NCBI GenBank assembly: GCA_963741055.1
Contig: CAVUGU010000007.1
Location: 183,143 to 247,142, forward strand
Reading direction: 5' to 3'
DNA length: 64,000 bases
Source of the DNA: Bog-756 sp963741055
GTDB lineage: Bacteria > Actinomycetota > Acidimicrobiia > Acidimicrobiales > RAAP-2
Under the pieces are notes generated by a model that made no database searches, was not told the DNA's origin, and worked only from the letters and a program-made list of their open reading frames with translations. Made by a program: the position numbers and the translations under genes. Each line of letters begins with the position of its first letter. Position 1 is the stretch's first letter. Positions 49,207 to 59,155 of this stretch are shown in pieces.

Positions 49207-50078
49207 ACGTGGAGTACGAGGGGGCCGTCGCCGTCGTGACCGGCGGCGCAGGCGGCATCGGCCGGGGACTCGTCCACGCGCTGCTCGACCGGGGCGCGAC
49301 CGTGGTCGTCGCCGACGTCGAAGAGCCCGCCCTCGAGACCGCGGTGGCCGAGCTCGGGTGGCTCGGCCCGGTGCGCGGTGTACGCACCGACGTCGCCGAC
49401 GAGCAGTCGATCGTCGCACTCGCGGACGACGTCTACGCCAACGAGGGAAGGTGCGACCTGCTCTTCGCCAACGCGGGGGTGACCTCGGGAGGAGGCGGCC
49501 TCCCTTGGGAGCAGGAGGTCAACGACTGGCGATGGTGCTTCTCGGTGAACGTCATCGGCTTGGCGGCGACCGTGCTCACCTTCCTCCCGCGGATGCTCGA
49601 CGCCGGAAGCCCCGCACGGGTGATCGCGACCTCCTCGGGCGACGGCGGGGTGGCACCGGTGCCCTACGCCAGCGTCTACGCCGCGTCGAAGGCGGCGGTC
49701 AGCTGCTTCATCGAGGCGGTCGCCCATCAGTTGCAGAAGGTGGAGGCACCGGTCACCGCGCACGTCTTCTATCCCGGGGGCGGCCTCCTCGACACCGGCC
49801 TCTGGACGGCCGCACGCAACCGTCCGGCCGAGCTCGAACGGGTCCGCCCGCGCCCGGCCGCACCCGGCACCACGTTCGCCGAGTTCAAGGCCCAGCTCGA
49901 GTCGGCCGGACTGCCCGCCGAGGTCGTCGACCTCGACTGGCTCGGCGACCAGGTCCTGGACGACCTCGCGAAGGGGAAGTACGTCCTCGGCCCGGATGCG
50001 GAACGCTTCGGTCCCCTGTTGGCGGCGCGGGCCGACGCGATCGCGCGGGCAGAGTTGCCTCCGACGCTGCTGCACTGA
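49203..50078 (+). CDS. SDR family NAD(P)-dependent oxidoreductase
   Basis: A classical short-chain dehydrogenase of about 291 residues. It shows VAVVTGGAGGIGRGLVHAL, LLFANAGVTSGGGG, Ser in IATSSGDGG and YAASKAA. The start is GTG, overlapping the decarboxylase-like gene. A C-terminal extension of about 60 residues (VDLDWLGDQVLDDLAKGKYV) is typical of actinobacterial steroid- and lipid-related SDRs. The substrate is unknown. Confidence 0.88.
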   Translation: MNVEYEGAVAVVTGGAGGIGRGLVHALLDRGATVVVADVEEPALETAVAELGWLGPVRGVRTDVADEQSIVALADDVYANEGRCDLLFANAGVTSGGGGLPWEQEVNDWRWCFSVNVIGLAATVLTFLPRMLDAGSPARVIATSSGDGGVAPVPYASVYAASKAAVSCFIEAVAHQLQKVEAPVTAHVFYPGGGLLDTGLWTAARNRPAELERVRPRPAAPGTTFAEFKAQLESAGLPAEVVDLDWLGDQVLDDLAKGKYVLGPDAERFGPLLAARADAIARAELPPTLLH

Positions 50079-50092
50079 ACGGAAGAGCCGAC

Positions 50093-51364
50093 ATGGACCT
50101 CGCCACGGACACCCCGGACACCACCGCCAACGGAGTCGACGCCGACCGCCGCTACACGGTGATCACCGCCGACTCGCACTGCGGCGCGGACGTCACCGAC
50201 TACCGCCCGTACCTCGCCTCCAAGTTCCACGACGAGTTCGACGCCTGGGCGGCGACCTACGAGGTCCCCTTCGCCGATCTCCTCGCACCGATCCGTTACC
50301 GCAACTGGGACTCGGAGCGTCGCCTCGCCGAGCACGAGGCCGACGGGATCGTCGCGGAGGTGCTCTTCCCGAACACCGTCCCGCCGTTCTTCGAGGAGGG
50401 CAACCTGGTCGCGCTGCCACCGGGTCCCGCCGACTACGAGCGTCGCTTCGCCGGTGTGCAGGCTCACAACCGCTGGCTCGCCGACTTCTGCGCCGCCGCG
50501 CCCGGACGGCGGGCGGGCGTGGTGCAGGTGTTCGCCAACCGGCTCGAGGACGCGCTCGCCGAGATCCGGTGGGCGGCCGAACACGTCGACCTCCTGGCCG
50601 GCGTGTTGCTGCCCTCGGTGCCGCCCAACTCCGGTCTCCCCGAGCTGTTCGATCCTCACTACGACCCGCTCTGGCGGCTCTGCGAGGAGCTCGGCCTGGT
50701 GATCAACATCCACTCGGGCACCGGGCTCCCCGACTACGGGGAGCTCGAGCTCGCCCGGGCGATCATGCTGGTCGAGCTCCCCTGGTTCGGCCACCGCCCG
50801 CTCTGGCACCTCATCTTCGGCGGCGTCTTCGAGCGGTTCCCCAACCTGAAGGTGGCCCTCACCGAACAGGGCGTCGCGTGGCTCCCTCGCGGGCTCGAGA
50901 CCCTCGACTGGTTCTACGGGCGCATGGCCGGGGGAGGTGCCGCCGAAGCGGTCTTCTTCGGCGCGGCCGCCGGCGGCATGTCGATGAAGCCCTCGGAGTA
51001 CTTCGCCCGAAACGTCTGGATCGGCGCGTCGTTCCTCCGGTCCTCCGAGTCGGAGCTGCGAGGCGAGTTCGGTTCCGACCGGATCATGTGGGGCGACGAC
51101 TACCCCCACTCCGAGGGGACGTGGCCCTTCAGCCGCCAAGCGCTGCGGGTGGCCTTCGCCGGGGAGGACCCCGACGTCGTGGAGCGCTGCGTGGGCACCA
51201 ACGCGGCCGAGCTCTACGGCTTCGACCTCGATTTTCTGGCGCCGCTCGCCGCACGGTTCGGACCCACGGTCGCCGAAGTCGCCGCGCCGATCGACGACGC
51301 CGACTATCCGGCCGAGTCGACCTCCAACGCCTTCGACACCACTCAGGTGCTCAGGGCCTGGTAA
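50093..51364 (+). CDS. amidohydrolase family protein (amidohydrolase_2)
   Basis: A 423-residue metal-dependent TIM-barrel hydrolase or decarboxylase. The N-terminal ITADSHCGADVTDYRPYL, the central NIHSGTGLPDY, KVALTEQGVAW and the terminal GDDYPHSEGTWP are characteristic of the PF04909 group in Actinobacteria. It ends the three-gene operon with the decarboxylase-like and SDR genes. It is about the same length as, and clearly paralogous to, the protein at 51402-52658. Confidence 0.88.
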   Translation: MDLATDTPDTTANGVDADRRYTVITADSHCGADVTDYRPYLASKFHDEFDAWAATYEVPFADLLAPIRYRNWDSERRLAEHEADGIVAEVLFPNTVPPFFEEGNLVALPPGPADYERRFAGVQAHNRWLADFCAAAPGRRAGVVQVFANRLEDALAEIRWAAEHVDLLAGVLLPSVPPNSGLPELFDPHYDPLWRLCEELGLVINIHSGTGLPDYGELELARAIMLVELPWFGHRPLWHLIFGGVFERFPNLKVALTEQGVAWLPRGLETLDWFYGRMAGGGAAEAVFFGAAAGGMSMKPSEYFARNVWIGASFLRSSESELRGEFGSDRIMWGDDYPHSEGTWPFSRQALRVAFAGEDPDVVERCVGTNAAELYGFDLDFLAPLAARFGPTVAEVAAPIDDADYPAESTSNAFDTTQVLRAW

Positions 51365-51401
51365 GCCGCCCGAGCCGGCTGAACCCTCGGCCGCCCTCTG
51401 A

Positions 51402-52658
51402 TCAGCGGGTGGGCTCGATGCCGTACTCGGGGAGCCACCACTTGGCGGTGGCCGGTGCGTCGGGGTCGGCCGGCAGGTTCGGGTCCTGCCCGAGGTCGTG
51501 GGGGGTCGGACCGACCCGCTCCGCGACCGGAGCGAGCTCGTCGAGGTCGAAGCCGTAGACGCGGGCCGCGGTCTCGCCGAGCAGCTGGCGCGTCTCGGCG
51601 ACCGGCACGTCGGAGAAGTCGGCCTTCAACTTGACCGCGGTGTTCGGCCACGAGCCTTCGGGGTGCGGGTAGTCGGTGCCCCACATCACCGCGTCGAGCC
51701 CGAGCACGTGCCGTCGGCGGATCTCCTCCCTGGACATGGTGGAGGCACCCACGAAGAGGTTGGTTCCGAAGTACTCGGAGGGAAGCTTCGAGATCTTTCC
51801 CTCGAGCAGTGCGGCCATCTTCTTGGTGGTGTGGCCGCCGCCCATGTACTGGTCCCACTTCCACTTGTAGTCGGCCACCCAGTAGGCCGCCGCCTCGGTC
51901 ACCACGAACTTCAAGTCGGGATGGCGCTCGAACGCCCCCGAGAAGAGCAGGTGCCACGACGGCCGTGCCGCCCACCACACCACCTCGGCGAGATAGATGC
52001 CGAGGTGGTCGTTGTACTCCTCCTTCGGTGCCTCACCCGAGTGGGTGTGCACCGGCAGACCGCCCGCTGCGCACGCCGCCCAGAAGGGCTCGTAGACCTC
52101 GCTGCTGTAGGGCGCCCGGTCGCGCCACATGGTCGGGATCATCACACCGCGGATTCCCGGTTGCGCGGCCGCCCATTCGACTTCCGTGACCGCGCGCTGC
52201 GGATCGTGACAGACCGGGACGAGGGCGATCCCCGCTCGGCGGTGCGGACTGGTCGAGCAGAGCTCGGCGAGGAACCGGTTGTGAGCTCGTGCGCCGGCGA
52301 AGGCGAGGTCCGGGTCGTCGATCTCGCCCGCCGCGAGCCCGGCGTTGAAAGGAGGTGAGCCCATCCCGGTGACCGCGTCGGCGTCGGCAAAGAGCACGTC
52401 GGCCGACACGCCGTCCTGGTCGAGCTCGCGGTCACGCACCGCCGGGTCGTAGGCACCGCGGAGCCCCTCCTCGTTGGAGGTCTCCCAGCCCATGATGTAC
52501 TCGAAGTTCGAGTCGAGCTTCTTCGCCCGCTCGTCCTCCATGAAGGCCAGCCACTCGTCGAAGGCCGGGTGGAACTTCGACTCGAGGTACGGGCGGTATT
52601 CCGCGAGCGGGAGGCCGCAGTGCCCGTCTGCGGAGATGATCACGTAACGCTCAGACAC
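51402..52658 (-). CDS. amidohydrolase family protein (amidohydrolase_2)
   Basis: A 418-residue paralogue of the previous protein, converging on it. It shows ISADGHCGLPLAEYRPYLES, PVHTHSGEAPKEEYND, KFVVTEAAAYWV and WGTDYPHPEGSWPNT. The GTG at 52658 follows GAAGGGGG. Upstream lies a 383-bp region with palindromic element copy C, shared with the divergent TauE/SafE gene. The substrate is unknown. Confidence 0.88.
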   Translation of the reverse strand: MSERYVIISADGHCGLPLAEYRPYLESKFHPAFDEWLAFMEDERAKKLDSNFEYIMGWETSNEEGLRGAYDPAVRDRELDQDGVSADVLFADADAVTGMGSPPFNAGLAAGEIDDPDLAFAGARAHNRFLAELCSTSPHRRAGIALVPVCHDPQRAVTEVEWAAAQPGIRGVMIPTMWRDRAPYSSEVYEPFWAACAAGGLPVHTHSGEAPKEEYNDHLGIYLAEVVWWAARPSWHLLFSGAFERHPDLKFVVTEAAAYWVADYKWKWDQYMGGGHTTKKMAALLEGKISKLPSEYFGTNLFVGASTMSREEIRRRHVLGLDAVMWGTDYPHPEGSWPNTAVKLKADFSDVPVAETRQLLGETAARVYGFDLDELAPVAERVGPTPHDLGQDPNLPADPDAPATAKWWLPEYGIEPTR

Positions 52659-53041
52659 GGGACCCCCTTCGGTGCTCCGGCATCGTGCCGTGCGGATCGA
52701 CTTGCCAATATCCCACAGGCGCTCGGCGGGTCGCGCCGTCGGTTCCCGGGTAGTCGGCAGCCGGCGTGCCGGCGCTCGACCTGGTGGTTCCTGTGCGAGG
52801 GGGCCCTGACCGGCGAGGGGCCCGGGACCTTCGGAGGACTCTCCTCTGGGTGGTGACATCACGTGATGTATATCGATGTATATCGGCGCCGCCATGGGGG
52901 CCATGGGAGAGGAGTGGCTGACCCTGCCGGCCGCCGCGTGGGCCCCTGGACAAAACCCGGTAAGTCCGTAGACTTTGTCTTTCCGGACGCTCCGCACACA
53001 GGGCGCCGGACGAGGGGTGTCGAAGCAATCGGGGGGACGTC
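52659..53041. other. intergenic region between amidohydrolase and TauE/SafE genes
   Basis: No gene is supported. It holds palindromic element copy C (52852-52885). A promoter for the rightward gene is plausible: -35 TGGACA (52947-52952), 16 bp, -10 TAGACT (52969-52974). Confidence 0.55.
52852..52885. repeat. palindromic intergenic element, copy C
   Basis: GGTGACATCACGTGATGT contains the 14-bp palindrome ACATCACGTGATGT (52856-52869). The decamer GATGTATATC then occurs twice in perfect tandem (52865-52874 and 52875-52884). A small hairpin GAGGA-CTC-TCCTC precedes it. It lies 157-195 bp from the two divergent starts. Confidence 0.62.
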
Positions 53042-53983
53042 GTGGGCATCAATCCGTACATCGTGCTGGGGAGCGCGGTCGTCGGGTTCCTGGTCGGAAT
53101 GACCGGCGCAGGTGGGGGGGCACTGATGACCCCCATGCTGATCCTGCTGTTCGGGGTGAAGCCGGCCGCGGCCATCTCGAGCGACCTGGTCGCCGCGGTC
53201 GTCATGCGTCCGATCGGGGCACTCGTCCACCTCCGCAAGGGGACGGTGAACCTGCGGCTCGTCGGATGGATGGTGATCGGCTCGGTGCCGATGGCCTTCC
53301 TCGGCGCGTACATCCTCCACCTGCTGGCCAAGACCTCCTCCGCGCAGACCGAGATCGAAGAAGCGCTCGGCGCCGCGTTGCTGCTCGGCGCGGCGGCGAT
53401 GGTGGTGCGCCTTCTGCTCGACCGCCGCCAGGGTCGTGCCCGTCAGGCCCTCGTGCACGACGTGCAGGTGCGCCCGCTGGTCACCGTCTTGATCGGCATG
53501 TTCGGCGGGCTCATCGTGGGGATGACCTCGGTGGGCTCCGGCTCGTTGATGATCGTGTTGCTCCTGTTCGCGTACCCGCTGATCGGCGCCAACCAGCTGG
53601 TCGGAACCGATCTCACCCAGGCGGTGCCGCTCACCATCGCCGCAGCGCTCGGTGCGCTCGCCTTCGGACACGTCGAGTTCTCGGTGACCGCGTCCCTGGT
53701 GATCGGGAGCGTCCCCGCGGTGTTCGCCGGTTCCCTCATCTCGTCGCGCGCCCCCGATCGCTACGTGCGTCCGGTGATCACCTTCGTGATCTTCGCGTCG
53801 GGCCTCAAGTACGTCGGGTTGAGCACGACGGCACTCGGCTGGACGCTCGGAGCGGTGCTGCTCGCCGCCGCCCTGTTCTGGCTCTTCTACCAGCGTCCGC
53901 GCCAGCTCGCCGCACGCGCCGCCGCGGCGGACGAGTCGGCGGATCTGGCGGACTCGGCACCACAGCCGGCCGGAATTCCGTGA
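53042..53983 (+). CDS. sulfite exporter TauE/SafE family protein
   Basis: An integral membrane protein of 313 residues with about eight hydrophobic segments in two repeated halves. Each half opens with a glycine-rich motif: GFLVGMTGAGGGALMTPML and GLIVGMTSVGSGSLMIVLL. The family exports sulfite, sulfonates or related organic anions. The start is GTG. It stands alone, with its own promoter region, and ends in a short charged tail. Confidence 0.88.
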   Translation: MGINPYIVLGSAVVGFLVGMTGAGGGALMTPMLILLFGVKPAAAISSDLVAAVVMRPIGALVHLRKGTVNLRLVGWMVIGSVPMAFLGAYILHLLAKTSSAQTEIEEALGAALLLGAAAMVVRLLLDRRQGRARQALVHDVQVRPLVTVLIGMFGGLIVGMTSVGSGSLMIVLLLFAYPLIGANQLVGTDLTQAVPLTIAAALGALAFGHVEFSVTASLVIGSVPAVFAGSLISSRAPDRYVRPVITFVIFASGLKYVGLSTTALGWTLGAVLLAAALFWLFYQRPRQLAARAAAADESADLADSAPQPAGIP

Positions 53984-54071
53984 CCTGGAGGTCTCTGCGC
54001 TCGCGCGCCGGGATCCTCGCCGGCGGATCGGCGCGAAATTCCACTCGCCGTTTCGCCGATTTTGTGATCTG

Positions 54072-54179
54072 ATGGCTAGTCACAGGTGGGAGTGGGGAGT
54101 GCGTATGCAGACCACCAGGGGCGACAGCATCTTCGTCGAGGGCTTGCCGGGCGGTGGTGTCCGCCGGGCCCGGATCTGA
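54072..54179 (+). CDS. possible small protein upstream of the EF-G-like gene
   Basis: An open frame of 35 codons from ATG at 54072, or 24 codons from ATG at 54105, ends 10 bp before the EF-G-like start. The inner start follows GGGAGTGGGGAG. The peptide contains RGDSIFVEGLPGGGVRRARI. I recognise no family. It could be a leader peptide or chance. Confidence 0.25.
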   Translation: MASHRWEWGVRMQTTRGDSIFVEGLPGGGVRRARI

Positions 54180-54189
54180 GGCGGCGCAG

Positions 54190-56293
54190 ATGACCGCCGT
54201 CGATTCCAGCGTCTCGCCGAAAGTCGCGGGCCACGCAGGGAATGCGGCGAGCGGGATCCGCAACATCGCCCTGGTGGGGCACAACGGATCGGGAAAGACG
54301 ACGGTCGCCGAGGCGCTGCTGTTCGCCACCGGCGCGATCTCCCGGCAGGGCAAGGTCGACGACGGCTCGACGGTGAGCGACTTCGAGCCCGAAGAGGTCA
54401 AGTACCACATGTCGCTCTCGCTCGCGATGACGCCGGTCGTGGTCGGCGACGTGCGACTGAACATCATCGACACCCCGGGGTACGCGGACTTCTTCGGGGA
54501 GGTGCGCGCCGCGTGCTCGGTCGCCGATCTGGTGGTGGTCGTGGTGAGCGCGGTGGAGGGCATCGAGGCCCAGACCGAGGCCGCATGGGAGCTCGCGGGG
54601 GAGCTCGGGCTCCCGAGAATGGTGCTCGTCAACAAGCTCGACCGCGAGCGCGCCAGCTTCGACCGCGTCCTCGGTGAGCTCGCCGAGCGGTTCGGTGCGG
54701 GTGTCGCCCCCCTCGAATTGCCGGTCGGGGGCGAGGGCGACTTCCGCGGGATCGCCGACCTTCTGACCGACACCGCGATCATCTACGAGAACGGCTCCTC
54801 CCACAGCCGGGCCGATCCCCGACGATCTCGCCGCCACCGAGCACCAGGTGCGCGACCAGTTGGTCGAGGGCATCGTGGTCGGTGACGACGACCTGATGGA
54901 GCGCTACCTCGAAGGCGAGGTGCCGACGACCGCAGAGCTGGAGGCCACGCTCGCGACCGGCGTGGTGGACGGAGTGGTGTTCCCGGTGGTGTGTGGGTCG
55001 GGGTTGACCGGTGTCGGGATCGATCGACTCGCCTCCCTGCTCGCCGAGATCGCACCGACCCCCGACGTGATGCCACCCGCTGTGGTGCAGGAAGGTGACT
55101 CGCTCGAGGAGGTGGCGTGCGATCCGAGCGGGCGCATCCTCGCCCGCGTCTTCAAGACGATCTCCGATCCCTACGTCGGGAAGATCTCCCTCCTGCGAGT
55201 GGTGTCGGGGACCATCAAGCCCGACACCGTGCTCACCAACCAGCGCACCCAGCACGACGAGCGCCTCCACGTGCTCGAGCTGCTGCGAGGGAAAGAGACC
55301 CTGCCGACGACCGAGGCCGTGGCGGGGGACATCGTCGCGGTGCCGAAGCTGGCCGACGTCGCGACCGGCGACACGCTCGCGCCGAAGGGCACCAAGCTGG
55401 TGGTGCCCGCGCCGGCGACCGAGCCGCCGGCGTTGTCCATCGCGATCCGGCCCAAGTCGAAGGGTGACGAGGACAAACTGATGACCGGGCTGCGGCGCCT
55501 CCACGAGGAGGATCCGGCACTGCTCATCGAGCGAGTCGACGAAACCCACCAGACCATCCTGCGCGGCACCGGAGAGACCCACCTCTCGGTCACCGCGGAA
55601 CGGCTGTCTCGCAAGTTCGGCGTCGAGGTGGCGACCGAGGACGTGCTGGTGCCCTACCGCGAGACCATCACTTCCAACGCGGAGGCCGAAGGCAAGTACA
55701 AGAAGCAGTCCGGAGGCCACGGCCAATTCGGCGTCGCATCGATCCGCATCCAGCCGCTCGGAAGGGGCGAGGGATTCAACTACGTCGACGAGGTGGTCGG
55801 CGGCGCGATCCCCCGTCAGTACATCCCCGCGGTCGAAAAAGGCGTGCTCGAGGCGATGGCACAGGGTGGCGTGCACGGTTTTCCGGTGGTCGACGTGCAG
55901 GTGACCTGCTACGACGGCAAGTACCACCCGGTCGACTCCTCGGAGATGAGCTTCAAGATGGCCGGTTCGCTCGCCTTCAAGGACGCGATGGCCAAAGCCG
56001 GGGCGGTGGTGCTCGAGCCGATCTCGCTACTGGAGGTGACCGTGCCGGCGAGCATGCAGGGCCAGGTGCTCGGCGACCTCAACTCGCGCCGCGGCCGGGT
56101 ACAGGGCACCGACACGGTGGCCGGCGGCGCACAAAAGATCAGCGCGCTGGTGCCCACCGCCGAGATCCAGCGCTACGCGATCGACCTGCGCTCGCTCACC
56201 GCGGGTCGCGGCCGGTTCCGCTCCGAGCACGACCACTACGACGTGATGCCGCCGAACCTCGTCGAGCGGATGGAGAAGGCCAGGGAGGGGTGA
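54190..56293 (+). CDS. elongation factor G-like GTPase (frameshifted)
   Basis: A translational GTPase of the EF-G-like (FusA2-type) group, about 700 residues. The G domain shows GHNGSGKTT (30-38), DTPGYADF and NKLD, with five-domain organisation following. KKQSGGHGQFGVASIRIQPL marks domain IV and GQVLGDLNSRRGRVQG domain V. The switch-I region differs from true EF-G, as in this paralogue group. A frame break near 54810 separates NGSSHSG from PIPDDLAATEHQVRDQ. The role is unclear; the housekeeping fusA should be elsewhere. Confidence 0.87.
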
Positions 56294-56351
56294 CCTCTCG
56301 CCGTCGCCGCGCGGTGCGGCCGGACACGATCCGCGAAGTGGGGAGGGCGAT

Positions 56352-57560
56352 TTGACCGTCGTCACCCGACGGGACACCTTGCTCCCGGATCCGGAACCGC
56401 GACCGGTCCGCTACACGGTCATCTCGGTCGACGACCATCTCGTCGAACCGCCGGACATGTTCGAGGGGCGGGTCCCGAAGCGGTTCGCCGACCTCGCGCC
56501 GAGGATCGTCGAGACCTCGAAGGGCCACCAGGTCTGGGAATTCGACGGCAAGCGCTACACGCAGGTGGGTCAGAACGCGGTCGCGGGTCGCCGTCCCGAG
56601 TGCGTGAAGGTGGAACCGACCCGTTTCGAGGACATGCGGCCGGGGTGCTTCGACATCGACGCACGGATCGCCGACATGGACATCAACGGCGTGTGGGCCT
56701 CGCTCAATTTCCCGTCCATGATCACCGGCTTTTCGGGGAGGGTCTTCTCCGGCGCGAGCGATCCGGAGCTGGGTCTGGCGGTGACCCGTGCGTGGAACGA
56801 CTGGCACTACGAGGCCTGGTGGCAGCCGTACCCCGACCGGATCATCCCGAACGGCATCACCTTCCTCTCCGACCCGGAGAAGGGTGCCGAGGAGATCCGC
56901 CGCAACGCGGCCCGCGGCTTCCGTTCGGTGACCTTTCCGGAGCGGCCGCACCGCATCGGTCTGCCGAGCCTCTTCACCGACTACTGGGATCCGGTGATCG
57001 CCGCGTGCGCCGAGACCGACACGGTCATCTCGCTCCACGTGGGCTCTTCGGGGATGCCCGAGTTCCCCTCCGACCTGTCCTCCCTCGAGCCGATCGTCGG
57101 CCTGGGCGCGACGCTCTTCGGGCAGATGTCGCTCACCGCATGCGCCGAGTGGATCTGGTCGGGCGTGCCCGCCCGCTACCCCGACCTCAAGATCGCGATG
57201 AGCGAGGGCGGTATCGGGTGGGTGGCGATGCTCCACGACCGGCTCGACAACATCGTCGAGCGCTCGGGGTACGGCGCCGACTACGACGCCTCGGGGTTGT
57301 TGCCGGCAGACGTGCTCGCCCGGAACTTCTGGTTCTGCACGATCGACGATCCGTCGACCATCGGCACTCGTCACCGGATCGGCGTCGACCGGATCATGGT
57401 CGAGGTCGACTACCCCCACGGCGACTCGACCTGGCCGGACACCCAGGCGGTGATCGAGCGTTGCTGGGGTCACCTGCCGGTCGAGGACCTGCGCAAGATG
57501 ACCCACGAGAACGCAGCACGGCTCTACCGGTGGCCGCTCCCTCCCGAAACGCTTCCGTGA
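56352..57560 (+). CDS. amidohydrolase family protein (amidohydrolase_2)
   Basis: A 402-residue TIM-barrel metal hydrolase of a different subgroup from those at 50-52 kb: ISVDDHLVEPPDMFEGR, WASLNFPSM, SLHVGSSGMPEFPSD, KIAMSEGGIGWVAM and MVEVDYPHGDSTWPDTQ. The start appears to be TTG at 56352, seven bases after GGGAGG. It overlaps a truncated class II aldolase gene by 4 bp. Confidence 0.87.
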   Translation: MTVVTRRDTLLPDPEPRPVRYTVISVDDHLVEPPDMFEGRVPKRFADLAPRIVETSKGHQVWEFDGKRYTQVGQNAVAGRRPECVKVEPTRFEDMRPGCFDIDARIADMDINGVWASLNFPSMITGFSGRVFSGASDPELGLAVTRAWNDWHYEAWWQPYPDRIIPNGITFLSDPEKGAEEIRRNAARGFRSVTFPERPHRIGLPSLFTDYWDPVIAACAETDTVISLHVGSSGMPEFPSDLSSLEPIVGLGATLFGQMSLTACAEWIWSGVPARYPDLKIAMSEGGIGWVAMLHDRLDNIVERSGYGADYDASGLLPADVLARNFWFCTIDDPSTIGTRHRIGVDRIMVEVDYPHGDSTWPDTQAVIERCWGHLPVEDLRKMTHENAARLYRWPLPPETLP

Positions 57561-57835
57561 TCGAACGCTGCGTCGCGACCTCGCCGCGCGACCTGCTGCT
57601 CGAGCTCAGCCCGAGAGAAGAGCTGGTCCTCCTCGCTCGCACGCTCTGGCGGGAGGGGTACGACGACCATCTGGCCGGGCACATCACCTACCGCCAGCCC
57701 GACGGGACCTTGCTCTGCAATCCCTGGCTCCTGCTCTGGGAGGAGATCCGGCCCGAAGACGTCTTGGTCATCGACCGGGAGGGCCGTCGGACCCGGATCC
57801 GGGGCCCGCGGGGAGCGCCCGACCCGGCCGGATGA
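57557..57835 (+). pseudogene. class II aldolase/adducin family protein, truncated
   Basis: Only the first third of a class II aldolase-like protein remains: LVLLARTLWREGYDDHLAGH, ITYRQPDGTLLCNPW and EEIRPEDVLVID. The family normally continues for about 150 residues, including the zinc-binding HxH region. Here the frame ends within 20 residues and the next gene converges 29 bp later. None of the missing part appears in another frame. The GTG start overlaps the amidohydrolase. It is either a real truncation or an assembly loss. Confidence 0.7.
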
Positions 57836-57864
57836 CGCGGCCAGGTTCCGCCGTCGGCTCCGGC

Positions 57865-58637
57865 TCAGGAGGTGAAGGGCGTCTCGACCATCTCCTTCAC
57901 GAAGTCGGGCAACTCGCCGAGGATGCGACACTGTCCCGCGACGGTGTCGTCGTTGACGATCTCGAGCACCTCGCCGGCGATGTACTCGGGGGTGAGCATC
58001 GGCATGAACCCTCGTGCCATCGTCGCCCACCCCGCCTCGTTCGAGCCGTCGCCGGACTTGACGAGGAGAGGTGTCTCGACCAGACCGGGGAGGATCGCGT
58101 TCACCCTCACCCGGCGGGTGGCGGCCAGGCCGGTGCAGGCGCGGGTGAACATGGCTACGCCGGCCTTGGTGGCCGAGTAACCGGGCTCGTCCTCGAGCGG
58201 GAGCAGCGCGCCGATCGAGGCGGTGTTGACGACCACCCCTCCCTCGGGGCCGAAGCGGTCGAGGGCGAGGCGGGTCCCGAGGATGACCGCCCCGAGGTTG
58301 ATCGTCACCTGGTCCGCGAGCCGCTCGGGCGGAGTGGCCGGCCAGAGTGGCTCCCCGCAGACGATGCCGGCGTTGTTGCAGAGGACGTCGAGCCCGCCGA
58401 AGTGTTCCGCCGCCGCGTCGAGCATCCCGCGATCTCGCCGAGCTGACGCACGTCGGTCCTGACGAACGCGGCGGTTCCTCCGGCCTCGGCCACCGATTCG
58501 ACCGTCTCGGTCCCGCCATCGACGTCCACGTCGGCGACCAGGACCGATGCACCACTCTCCGCGAGGGCCCGTGCCATCGCCCGCCCGATCCCCGACGCCG
58601 CGCCGGTGACCACGGCCACCTTTCCGGCAAGCTCCAT
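57865..58637 (-). CDS. SDR family oxidoreductase (frameshifted)
   Basis: A classical SDR of about 257 residues. It shows VAVVTGAASGIGRAMARAL, VLCNNAGIVCGE, NTASIGALLP and YSATKAGV. The frame breaks near 58430 between VRQLGEIAG and MLDAAAEHFGGLDVL; a single base explains it. ATG at 58637 gives the usual N-terminus MELAGKVAVV. The gene is divergent from the DUF35-thiolase pair. Confidence 0.87.
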
Positions 58638-58744
58638 TCGCCGAGGATAGGTGACGACCTTGTGGCCCGCGAGTAGCAGGTACAGGTCGCTCCCGCTACG
58701 GTGGCGCCGCAACATTGGAGAGGCCCGATCGGAGAATGGTGACG

Positions 58745-59155
58745 ATGGCCGAGCAGATCCCGCTCGTCGACTACCTGGTGCTCGACCCCGAGCCCCATCT
58801 GGAGGCGAACGAATGCACGAGTTGCGGCGCACGCTTCTTCGACCGCCGGAACGGCTGTGCCAGCTGCGGCAAGACCGAGTTCAAGAAGGTCGACGTCCCG
58901 ACCACCGGTGAGGTGGAGGCCTTCACCATCGTGGCGTTCGCCGCGCCGGGGGTGCCGGTTCCCTACGTCGCCGCGTTGGTCGACTGCCAGGGCACGAGCG
59001 TGCGGGCGAACCTGATCAATGTCGAACCCGATCCCGAGCACGTCACACTCGGCATGCCGGTGCGCCTGGCCACCCAGGCAATCGGGACGGATGAGAATGG
59101 AACCGAAGCGATCGGCTTCGGCTTCGAACCGCTGGGAGGTCGAGATGGCAGCTGA
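58745..59155 (+). CDS. Zn-ribbon/OB-fold (DUF35) protein
   Basis: A 136-residue acyl-CoA-associated DUF35 protein. The rubredoxin-like zinc ribbon is CTSCGARFFDRRNGCASCG, followed by an OB fold (GEVEAFTIV ... VRANLINVE). Such proteins bind thiolases and help position CoA substrates, for example in steroid side-chain degradation. The next gene, a thiolase, overlaps it by 11 bp, so a complex is expected. ATG at 58745 is used; 58736 is an alternative. Confidence 0.88.
   Translation: MAEQIPLVDYLVLDPEPHLEANECTSCGARFFDRRNGCASCGKTEFKKVDVPTTGEVEAFTIVAFAAPGVPVPYVAALVDCQGTSVRANLINVEPDPEHVTLGMPVRLATQAIGTDENGTEAIGFGFEPLGGRDGS

Noticed and set aside
54072..54179. The small frame as a mycofactocin precursor peptide, suggested by the mycofactocin-type SDR nearby
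   Set aside because: It lacks the C-terminal Val-Tyr core motif of MftA, and no mft gene is adjacent.
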